This document shows, in pieces, positions 1 through 8,300 of a stretch of 34,680 bases of DNA (position 1 is its first letter; every line of letters starts with the position of its first letter). The notes under the pieces were generated by a model. It was not told the DNA's origin, did no database searches, and saw nothing but the letters and a program-made list of their open reading frames with translations. The translations under genes and the position numbers were made by a program. Where the stretch lies: positions 1-34,680 of the IMG/VR virus record IMGVR_UViG_3300042863_000146, one strand, 5' to 3'. This DNA is from a virus.

Positions 1-131
1 AAGTTATTAAGACTCGTGAAGATGGAACTCTAGCAGTTGACTATTCAAAAATGGTTCCTCTACTAATTGAAGCTATTAAAGAACTAACATCTAAAGTTGA
101 AGATCTTCAGAATCAATTAATGAATAAATAA
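1..131 (+). CDS. C-terminal end of a tail fibre protein (S74-type chaperone tail), partial
   Basis: The frame starting at base 3 is open from the window edge to the TAA at 129-131 and gives 42 residues. The piece LAVDYSKMVPLLIEAIKEL followed by a heptad-like SKVEDLQNQL matches the usual last segment of phage fibre proteins that end in an intramolecular chaperone (peptidase S74): a short strand, 'VDYS', then a coiled coil that helps the chaperone trimerise. The catalytic Ser and the DERLK motif would lie upstream of the window, so the assignment rests on the tail alone. It points to a further fibre gene to the left, in the same orientation. An AATAAATA late-promoter match overlaps the end of this gene. 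Confidence 0.72.
   Translation, partial: VIKTREDGTLAVDYSKMVPLLIEAIKELTSKVEDLQNQLMNK
123..130 (+). promoter_or_regulatory. Late promoter -10 element (AATAAATA)
   Basis: One mismatch from the T4 late consensus TATAAATA. It overlaps the stop of the upstream fibre gene and lies 17 bases before the ATG at 148. By T4 spacing, transcription would start near 136, inside the AGAGG that would serve as ribosome binding site for the next gene. Inferred from the motif and from its repeated placement in this window. Confidence 0.5.
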
Positions 132-147
132 GTAAGAGGTATTCAAA

Positions 148-489
148 ATGTCGCAAACCGCTTACTTAGATATTGACCAAGGATCTGACTTTACAGCCAT
201 ATTCGAATTGGAGAACGATGATAGTACTCCAATGAATCTATTTGGATTCACAGTGTATTCGCAATTCCGTAAGAGTTATAACTCACAAATTGGTTATAAC
301 TTTGTTGCAACTATCGTAGATATAAACACTGGAAAAATATCAATTTCGCTATCGGGTACTGCGTCTAGCGCTATTAAACCTGGAAGATATCTATATGATA
401 TCGAGATACGCGGCCCTGGAACTACTAAGACTCGAGTTGTTGAAGGCATCATTACTATCAACCCAGAAATTACTAAGACACCTGTATGA
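148..489 (+). CDS. Small putative virion protein, Ig-like beta-sandwich type
   Basis: 113 residues. I do not recognise a named family with certainty. The pattern (acidic N-terminus, 'DQGSDFTAIFELENDD', alternating beta strands, a 'KPGRYLYDIEI' strand-turn-strand and a final 'VVEGIITINPEITK') resembles the small beta-sandwich baseplate/fibre adaptor domains, such as the N-terminal domain of BppU-type proteins, that precede fibre genes in many phages. There is no signal peptide or membrane segment. An AGAGG sequence about 8 bases upstream supports the ATG at 148. It overlaps the next gene by ATGA, so the two are probably translationally coupled. A structural role next to the fibres is inferred from context and fold pattern, not proven. 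Confidence 0.6.
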   Translation: MSQTAYLDIDQGSDFTAIFELENDDSTPMNLFGFTVYSQFRKSYNSQIGYNFVATIVDINTGKISISLSGTASSAIKPGRYLYDIEIRGPGTTKTRVVEGIITINPEITKTPV

Positions 490-704
490 AAGTAAAAGTA
501 AACACCAATCCGCAAGCGAGTAATGTAGTTTCTGTAGGTATACAAGGTCCTTCTGGTAGTGCTAACTTTTACATCAGTCAGTCACAAGACGTAGACGTTT
601 CTAATTTACTAAATGGTTCTGTGTTAGTATACGCGACGCAGTCTAATAAATGGAAAGCTACAGTGTTGTTGGATACACAAAATATAGAGTGCGGACAATA
701 TTAA
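486..704 (+). CDS. Small fibre-associated structural protein (72 aa)
   Basis: The start codon overlaps the preceding stop (ATGA), indicating coupled translation. The body has the arrangement 'GIQGPSGSANFYI', then 'DVDVSNLLNGSVLVY', then 'KWKATVLLDTQNIECGQY'. This is a module I know from aquatic T4-like phage structural proteins, where it is often embedded inside a longer fibre (D-V/S-L-x-NGSVLVY...KW.AT..LD.Q..E.G.Y). Here it stands alone. The likely role is a connector or adaptor in the fibre or baseplate. The single Cys and the ending GQY are close to the usual form, so I see no sign of truncation. The next gene follows after 9 bases. Confidence 0.6.
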   Translation: MKVKVNTNPQASNVVSVGIQGPSGSANFYISQSQDVDVSNLLNGSVLVYATQSNKWKATVLLDTQNIECGQY

Positions 705-713
705 GGAACGTAA

Positions 714-3092
714 ATGTCATCAATAATTAGAATAAAAAGATCAGGAAGTTCTGGCGCACCTAGTCCAGGTTTAGCAGCAGGCGAATTAGCGTATTCGTTT
801 GCTCCTGGTAGTGTACAAGGTAATGATAGACTGTACATTGGTACAGGCACAGAAACTAACGGTATCGCAAGTGGCTTAGCAATTGTAGGCGGTAAGTACT
901 ATACCGATATGATGGGTCACGCGAAAGGTACGTTGACTGCGTCTTCTGCTCTTATTGCAGACTCAAACAAGAAATTAGATAATCTTAAAGTTGATAACTT
1001 AGACCTTAATGGAAATACTCTTATCTCCACAGATACGAATGGAGATATCAACATCACTCCTGATGGAACAGGTTCTACACGTATTAAGAACCTTGTTGCA
1101 TCTGCGCAGATCATTACGAATCTTACAGCAACTAGAGTTCCATATGTAGGTGTTAATAGCACTCTCACTGATAGTAACAATTTTACTTGGAATAATGGTC
1201 AGAATACATTAAACGTAACTGGTGTTGTTACAGTTGATAACTTACAGTTAGATGGCAATACACTTTCTGCTACTAATTTAAATGGTGATATTACGCTTAC
1301 TCCTGCTGGAGTAGGTTCGGTTATCGTTAGTACGACTAAAGCTCTTGTTATTCCAGTTGGTCAAAGCAGTGAGCGTCCAACGACTGGTAATAGTGGTCTT
1401 GTAGCAGGTGCTATTCGTTACAATACAACCATCACTCAGTTTGAAGGTTACTCTGGAACGAACTGGGCAAGTCTTGGTGGCGTAAAATCAGTTGATGGTT
1501 TAACGTACATCTCTGCCGAATTGACTCCTGCTGCATCTGATGATACACTAAGATTCTATTCTAATGATGTCTTACAGATGTCTTTGGATACAAACAGTCT
1601 AGACATTTCTAATACTGTTGGAACTACGAACTTTAATGCTAACACAACATCTACAACTACAGCAAGTGGTGCAGTAGTAATCGTAGGTGGTGTAGGTATT
1701 GGCGGCCAATTAAACGTTGGCGGATTAGTTAATAAATTCACAGGTACTACTGAATCTACATCCACTGACACCGGAACTGTTATAGTTACAGGTGGTGTAG
1801 GTATTGGTGGAAGATTAAACGTAGAAGGTAACACTTACGTTAAAGGTAGTTTCACCGTTGCTGCTGAAGGAGTACCTTCCGCTGTTAACATCGAAGCTTC
1901 TACTTTAAATCTGCAATCTACTCAAGATGCTACGATTGGTGTAAGCACTAATAGTTCTACATCATATACTCTTACTCTTGATGCTGTAAATTCTGGTTCA
2001 GGAAATGCACACTTAGACATCAACGTAGATAATACATTTACACTTGATGCTACAGCGATTAGTATTGATGCTACAGATGATAGCAACTTCACAGTAACTG
2101 CAAATAGTTCAAGCGATAAGACACTTGCAATTGATTCTATTAACACTGGAACAGGCGAAGCAAGAATCACAGTTGGTACTGTAAGCACTGATAAGTTATA
2201 TCTAAAGACTAATGCTACAACTGGTCTAATTGACGTTGCTGCAGCAACTGTTGCAAGTACTGCAGTCGATACGAATATCAATTCTGACAGTATTGATATC
2301 GTTACTACAGGTTCTTCCGATGTAACGAATCTAACAACTGCAGACTTTAATGTTAATGCAAATACAGTTGATATTATTGGCAAGAACGGTTCTGCTAATT
2401 CTACTGTTAACATCACTGGTCAATTAAACGTAGACAATTTACGTTTAGATGGAAATGTGATTTCGTCTGTTGATGGATCCAATACAATTACTATTGATCC
2501 AGCGCCAACTAATGATAATGGCGGATTGTTAATTATCAAAGGTAACTTACAAGTTGATGGTACTACAACTACTGTCAATTCAACTACAGTTACAATTGAT
2601 GATCCTATCTTTACACTTGGTGGAGATACTGCGCCAGAGGCTGATGATAATCTAGATCGTGGTATCCTTTATCGTTGGTACGATACTGGTGCTAAGATTG
2701 GTTTCTTTGGTCTTGATGATTCTGCACAGGAATTTGTATTCATTCCAAATGCAACCGATACAGGTTCAGTATTAACTGGAACTCTTGGTAATGTAGCATT
2801 TGGCAATCTACGTCTTGATGGCGCAACTGCTTCGACCGACACAACTTCAGGTACATTGAAAGTTGGTGGTGGTGTAGGTATCACCGGTCAATTAAATGTA
2901 GGTGGAACTGTTAACAAGTTCACTTCTGGTGAAGATACTTCAAGCGTTACAACTGGTGCACTTGTAATTTCAGGTGGTGTAGGTATCAATAAATCTCTAT
3001 ACATTGGAGATAATATCACAGGTTCTGGAGATTACTCACTTGGAACACTATCAATCATCAATAACTTTGAGATGGATGGCGGAACTTACTAA
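714..3092 (+). CDS. Tail fibre / virion structural protein (792 aa)
   Basis: Residues 1-45 (IIRIKRSGSSGAPSPGLAAGELAYSF) have the 'I.IKR...P.LAAGELAY' pattern of the N-terminal domain of phage tropism/fibre proteins. The rest is Thr/Ser/Asn/Gly-rich beta repeat. 'GGVGI.G.LNVGG.VNKFT' units occur in two pairs, encoded at about 1671-1845 and 2842-3010. Residues about 603-693 form a module (KGNLQVDGTTTTVNSTTVTI..., then 'LGGDTAPEADDN', 'RGILYRWYDT', 'GFFGLDD') that recurs in the 1522-aa fibre downstream. There is no S74 chaperone or collagen-like tract. The acidic Thr/Ser repeats throughout make a trimeric fibre shaft likely. A strong terminator follows. AAGGAACG upstream supports the ATG at 714. 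Confidence 0.75.
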   Translation: MSSIIRIKRSGSSGAPSPGLAAGELAYSFAPGSVQGNDRLYIGTGTETNGIASGLAIVGGKYYTDMMGHAKGTLTASSALIADSNKKLDNLKVDNLDLNGNTLISTDTNGDINITPDGTGSTRIKNLVASAQIITNLTATRVPYVGVNSTLTDSNNFTWNNGQNTLNVTGVVTVDNLQLDGNTLSATNLNGDITLTPAGVGSVIVSTTKALVIPVGQSSERPTTGNSGLVAGAIRYNTTITQFEGYSGTNWASLGGVKSVDGLTYISAELTPAASDDTLRFYSNDVLQMSLDTNSLDISNTVGTTNFNANTTSTTTASGAVVIVGGVGIGGQLNVGGLVNKFTGTTESTSTDTGTVIVTGGVGIGGRLNVEGNTYVKGSFTVAAEGVPSAVNIEASTLNLQSTQDATIGVSTNSSTSYTLTLDAVNSGSGNAHLDINVDNTFTLDATAISIDATDDSNFTVTANSSSDKTLAIDSINTGTGEARITVGTVSTDKLYLKTNATTGLIDVAAATVASTAVDTNINSDSIDIVTTGSSDVTNLTTADFNVNANTVDIIGKNGSANSTVNITGQLNVDNLRLDGNVISSVDGSNTITIDPAPTNDNGGLLIIKGNLQVDGTTTTVNSTTVTIDDPIFTLGGDTAPEADDNLDRGILYRWYDTGAKIGFFGLDDSAQEFVFIPNATDTGSVLTGTLGNVAFGNLRLDGATASTDTTSGTLKVGGGVGITGQLNVGGTVNKFTSGEDTSSVTTGALVISGGVGINKSLYIGDNITGSGDYSLGTLSIINNFEMDGGTY

Positions 3093-3103
3093 TTCAATTA
3101 GTA

Positions 3104-3111
3104 GATAAATA
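3104..3111 (+). promoter_or_regulatory. Late promoter -10 element (GATAAATA)
   Basis: One mismatch from TATAAATA, 12 bases after the stop at 3092. The start site expected by T4 spacing (about 3117) falls inside the terminator hairpin at 3114-3133, so promoter and terminator overlap. The downstream gene starts at 3161. Confidence 0.45.
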
Positions 3112-3113
3112 TA

Positions 3114-3139
3114 GGGAGACTTGTTAGTCTCCCTTTTTT
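3114..3139 (+). terminator. Intrinsic terminator
   Basis: A perfect 8-bp stem, GGGAGACT (3114-3121) with AGTCTCCC (3126-3133), a TGTT loop and a run of six T's at 3134-3139. This is a textbook rho-independent terminator and ends the transcript of the 792-aa fibre gene. Confidence 0.92.
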
Positions 3140-3160
3140 CTTTCCCTTATTAGGAATGTT

Positions 3161-5269
3161 ATGGCAAATAAGATCATACTTAAGAAGTCCTCTGTTGCAG
3201 GCAAAATCCCATTAATCACTGACTTAGCGTACGGTGAAGTAGCACTAAACTACACCGACGGTAAACTCTATTATAAGAACGCCGATAACACTGTTGGTCG
3301 TTTAGATTCTTTAGCGATTGCTGAAGTCACTGGTGAACCAATGGGTATCGAGAATAGAGCAGATTCTACTATCTCGTTTAATAACACCAACAGAACTTTC
3401 TCCATAACTCCTGTAAATAGTTCTTTCGTAGTATATGTAAAAGGTGAGAAATTTACTTTCACTACTGCGCAGACAGTACAAATTGGTACTAACTCTGGCA
3501 TATATTATATCTACTTTAATGCTGCTGGTCAATTATCGCAAAAGACTTCATATTTCGACTTTGAAAATGATGCAATGGTTTCATACGTGTATTGGAACGC
3601 CAATACTAGTATTGCAACATTTGTTGCTGATGAACGCCACGGTACTACATTAGATTGGCAAACGCACGAGTATTTGCATAGAACTCGTGGTGCAGCATTA
3701 GCTTCAGGATTTGTATCATCTAATTACATCGTTGGTGGTGATGGTTCTTTAGATACTCATGCACAATTTGATCTTGGTGGTGGTACTTTCTTTGATGAAG
3801 ACATTCAAGTAGACATCACTCATAGCAATACGCCAACTCCAAATACATGGGAGCAGGATCTTCAAGGCCCAGCACGGATTCCTATATTCCATTTGAATGG
3901 AACCGGTGCGTGGGTCATGGATGCACCTACAAACTTTCCATTAAAGCAGGGTACTAATCGCCCACAATATAATAATTTCACGGGTGGTGTTTGGACTACT
4001 GCTGATGTAGACAATAATAAGTTCACTGCTACGTGGATTCTTGCTACCAATAACATTAACTATCCCGTCATTGGTATTATTGGTCAACACGCAGCTGATA
4101 GTGAGAGTACAGTAGAAGCACTTACACTTGCAGATCTAAGTCTTCCTGGATTCCCAGTTGCAGAATACAGACCTCTGTATAAATTAATTTGGAAGTGCGT
4201 TACTGCGTACACAAACACTCCATCAGCACGACTAGAATCTATCTGGGATTTAAGAGCAGTATCAAGTATCTCGTCAGTTGCTGCAGTCAATGCAACTGAC
4301 CACGGAAACTTATCTGGTCTTAGTGATGATGATCACTTACAGTATGTGCACATGTCTAGTGCAAGAACTGTAACAGCTGATCATACATTCTCGGGTAATC
4401 TAACATTCAGCGGAACAGTAAACCTTCCAAACTCAGGTGTAACTGCTGCACAGTATGGTTCATCTACTGCAATTCCAGTTATCACTGTTAATGCTGACGG
4501 TTTAGTAACTGCATTAAGCACTGCATCAATCACTACAGCATTGACTATTGCAGGCGATAACGGTGGCACCGATTCAGTATCGCTTGCTTCTGATACTCTA
4601 ACTATTGCAGGTGGAACAGGTCTTACTACTACACGTGGTGATAACGTAATTACAGTTGACCTCGATAACACTGCAGTAACTGCAGGATCATATGGTTCTA
4701 CAAGCGCAGTTCCAGTTATCACAGTCGATGCTCAAGGTCGTATCACGTCAGCAAGTACTACTGCGGTCGCAGGTGTTTCGGGTCTTTCTTATAATGGATC
4801 TACAGGTGTACTTACAGTAAGCACATCTGCAGGAACAGACTTTACACAAGATCTTGGCGTAGGATCTGCTGATTCTCCTACATTTAGCGCACTCACTGTT
4901 ACGAATGGTGCTACACTTGGAAGTGCAACGATTGGCAATACAGTTATCACTTCAACATCAGTGACTACATCTTCTACGACAGCGAGTCAAGTGCTAGTAG
5001 AACTTTCAACTGGAACTTATCGTTCAGCAGAGTTTCTAATCTCAGCAATTGATGCAACGACATCACGCGCTCAAACTACAAAACTTATGGCAATTCACTT
5101 AGGTGGTGCAGTAGACTATACAGAATATGGTAATATATTCATGAACGGTTTACTTGGTTCATTTGCAGTTATACATGATACGCCAAATAATAGAATGACA
5201 CTAGTAGTAACTCCAACTCTTGCATCAAGCACTACATTCAGAGTTACTACTACGGCGACAAAAGTATAA
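3161..5269 (+). CDS. Tail fibre protein (702 aa)
   Basis: The N-terminus (IILKKSSVAGKIPLITDLAYGEVALNY, residues 4-30) repeats the 'I.LK.S...P....L.YGE.ALNY.DG.LY' pattern of fibre N-terminal attachment domains. A central globular region (about residues 155-375) carries 'TLDWQTHEYLHRTRG' and ends in 'SIWDLRAVSS'. It is followed by DHGNLSGLSDDDHLQY (encoded near 4297-4345), a His/Asp-rich motif common in phage fibres and probably metal-binding or trimer-forming. Two 'TA..YGS(S/T)(T/S)A.PVITV.A.G' repeats follow (encoded near 4436-4530 and 4672-4755). The C-terminal ~100 residues (YRSAEFLISAIDATTSRAQ..., then 'MNGLLGSFAVIHD') look like a distinct globular tip. AGGAATGTT before the ATG supports the start. 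Confidence 0.8.
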   Translation: MANKIILKKSSVAGKIPLITDLAYGEVALNYTDGKLYYKNADNTVGRLDSLAIAEVTGEPMGIENRADSTISFNNTNRTFSITPVNSSFVVYVKGEKFTFTTAQTVQIGTNSGIYYIYFNAAGQLSQKTSYFDFENDAMVSYVYWNANTSIATFVADERHGTTLDWQTHEYLHRTRGAALASGFVSSNYIVGGDGSLDTHAQFDLGGGTFFDEDIQVDITHSNTPTPNTWEQDLQGPARIPIFHLNGTGAWVMDAPTNFPLKQGTNRPQYNNFTGGVWTTADVDNNKFTATWILATNNINYPVIGIIGQHAADSESTVEALTLADLSLPGFPVAEYRPLYKLIWKCVTAYTNTPSARLESIWDLRAVSSISSVAAVNATDHGNLSGLSDDDHLQYVHMSSARTVTADHTFSGNLTFSGTVNLPNSGVTAAQYGSSTAIPVITVNADGLVTALSTASITTALTIAGDNGGTDSVSLASDTLTIAGGTGLTTTRGDNVITVDLDNTAVTAGSYGSTSAVPVITVDAQGRITSASTTAVAGVSGLSYNGSTGVLTVSTSAGTDFTQDLGVGSADSPTFSALTVTNGATLGSATIGNTVITSTSVTTSSTTASQVLVELSTGTYRSAEFLISAIDATTSRAQTTKLMAIHLGGAVDYTEYGNIFMNGLLGSFAVIHDTPNNRMTLVVTPTLASSTTFRVTTTATKV

Positions 5270-5272
5270 ATA
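5265..5272 (+). promoter_or_regulatory. Late promoter -10 element (TATAAATA)
   Basis: Exact T4 late consensus overlapping the TAA stop of the 702-aa fibre gene. The predicted start site is near 5278, giving a leader of about 25 bases before the ATG at 5303. That leader contains AGGGA and a small TTAGG/CCTAA inverted repeat. Confidence 0.65.
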
Positions 5273-5302
5273 TTAAAATAATTAGGGGATAGGGAACCTA
5301 AC

Positions 5303-8300
5303 ATGTCAAATAAGAAATTCAATGCGCGTCATGGCGTATCGGTTGGTACCACGCCAGTTGATGTCATTGACGATACAGGTGCAGTATTAACAAATGCAGC
5401 CACCGCCACAAAGTTACTAAACTCGCGTACTATCTCGATCTCGGGAGATGTAGTTGCCACAGGTTCATTTGATGGATCTGGCAACTTAGATCTCGCTGCG
5501 ACGATTCAGGCAAATTCAGTTGCGCTGGGAACAGATACGACTGGTAACTACATGGTTGACGTATCACCAGGAACTGGTGTTTCTGTTTCACATACTCAAG
5601 GTGAGGGTTCTACTGCAACTGTTTCCATTGGTCAAGCAGTTGCTACCACTGATAATGTAACATTTAATAACCTAACTCTTGCAGGTGAATTGCGTGGTCC
5701 TGCTACTTTTATTATCGATCCTGCAGCAGTAGGTGATAACACTGGTAAGGTTGTCATTAAAGGTGACTTACAGATTGATGGTACGACTACCACAATTAAT
5801 TCTACTACGCTTACAGTAGACGATTTAGTTCTTACTCTTGGTGGAGACACTGCTCCATCGTCAGACGATACGTTCGATAAAGGTATTGAATATAGATGGT
5901 TTGATACACAGGCACGAGTAGGCTTCTTTGGTTTTGATCGTAGCACTGGTAAGTTAACATTCATTCCTCAATCGTCTTTGAGTTCTGGAGTTTATTCTGG
6001 AACGACTGGCGAAATTGATGCCAAGCTTGATTGGTCTAATGTTTTAAACAAACCAACAATCGATAATACTACATATAATCAATTAGCAGTTACAACAACT
6101 GGTGGTGCTCTATTACGTTTAAATTCGTCTGGTGGCGCAAATGACGATGTCAAATTTGCATCAGGAACCAACGTAACAGTTGCATATACTAACGACGACA
6201 CTATCACAATTAGTTCTTCTTATATTGATACTAACACTACATATAGTGTAAAAGCATCGGCACAAACTAATGGTGCTGGAATTGACTTAGACGCGGGTGG
6301 CTCTGGATCAGGAACAGACACTGTAAAAATTCTAGGATCTGGTGGAACGACTGTAACACAAACAGATGCAGATACTATCACTCTTAGTTCTACAAGCGTA
6401 GGCGATGGCGCTTTAACAGTATCTAGTAGTGCTGGAGCTACTAATACTGGAGTAGCATTAGCATTGAGTGGATCGTATAGTGCTAATACATCAACTGCTA
6501 GAAGTCTTAACTTTGCAGTAGGCCCAGCTATTACTGCGCTTGGTACTTTCATGACAACCGCCACGGCCGGTTTCATTAGACGCACTGGCCAAGACACTTA
6601 TGGTATTGATACTAATACATATCTAACTTCTTATACTGAATCTGATACACTTGCAACTGTCACTGGTCGCGGCGCAAGTACATCTACTAATATTACATTA
6701 AGTGGAGGTACTACAAGTCTTGGTCATGCTACTCTCAACACGTTAACTGCTAGTACAGGTAGTCTTACGATTAAAACTGCCGATTCGACAACTGCTGATA
6801 GTAGAACAATGTTTATCTCTACAGGTAATACATCTGCTGCTGGTTTTGCTACTGGTAATTTGACTATTAGAACTGGAAGTTCAACTGGACTAAGTGGTGG
6901 TTACGCAGGCGATATTTTAATTTGGCCAGGAAATTCTGATAGTACGCCAGCACAGACTGCTATACGTGGCGGCGCATCTGTAAGTGGTAATACAACCTCT
7001 GGTCAACGTGGTGATGTTAACATTACTGGTGGCGATAACACTAGTAATGTGACTAGTGGAACTGTAGCTGCTGGATACGTTTATATTTTGGGTGGTACAG
7101 TTTCTAACACTAGTACTAACGTCACCAAATACACGGGCGGAATTTACATAAGCGGTGGTGGTTCTGGCGCTGGAGGTACGATTAGTTATGGTTCTGTTAA
7201 CATTGGTAGCCTAGGACAAGGCACTACTTATGGAACTAGTGAGATTAACATTGGTGTAAGTGGTATAGTCACTACAATTAATGGTACTGTAAAACTTCCA
7301 AACGTAGGAACTTCTGGTTTTGTTAAGCTTGGAGCTGGTGGTCAATTATCTGCTGACACTAATACGTACTTAACATCATACACTGAATCTGATACACTTG
7401 CAACTGTAACTGGTCGCGGAAATACTACAACTACAGCTGCAACATTTGGAGGCTTAGTGACTGCTGGTCAAGCAGGATTCTCTAGCGCTACATATGCATC
7501 TGGTCGTAATAGAATATGGAGTTTTGCAAACTCTGATGCGTATGGCATAAGTTACTTCCAAGGTGCTGGTGGATACGCAAGTAGTCTTGATATGTTTGGT
7601 CTCCACTTTGGAACTGCAACAGTTGCTGCTAGTCAATTCTCGTTTGTTTCAGATGGTAGACTTATAACGACTGGGAACATCGGCAGCACATCTACTACAG
7701 TTTTAAACCTTGCCACAGCTGGTAATACTGGAACATGGATTGGCGCTATACAAGATGGTACTACTGGATGGAGTTTAAGTGGTGCGTCAATAGGTTTAAA
7801 ATCAGATAACACTACATATGCTGCAATAGGGATTGGCGCTGGAAATGGTATTCTATACTTTGCAAGAACTACGGCTTCAGGTGTTGGCACAATGTCGTCG
7901 TGGCTTGAAGTTGATAGTGGCGGTGTTGCAAACTTTAAGAGAGCTCGTCCTCAACACAATGGATCTAACTTAGCGCTAGTTAGTGAAATCCCAACTGTAA
8001 GTTATCCAGTAACAAGCGTTTCTGGCACTGCTCCAATTACAGTATCCCCTACAACGGGCGCAGTTGTAGTATCACATGATGCATCTGGCGTTACTGCTGG
8101 AACATATAATAACGTTACAGTTAATGCTACTGGTCACGTAACTGGTGGGTCTAATACATCTTATTTAACTGCAGAAGCCGATACGCTATCAACTGTTGCT
8201 ACACGCGGTAACTCATATATTAATGCTTCGCTTGGTGGTATTTCTATAGGTGAAGCGTTTGCAAACTATGATGGTTGGAGTACACAATTAAATGTTCATG

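Noticed and set aside
917-2884. Several minus-strand ORFs rich in Val, Pro, Leu and Ser opposite the fibre genes
   Set aside because: They mirror Thr/Ser/Gly-rich coding repeats on the + strand, have no ribosome binding sites or recognisable domains, and lie fully inside clear genes.
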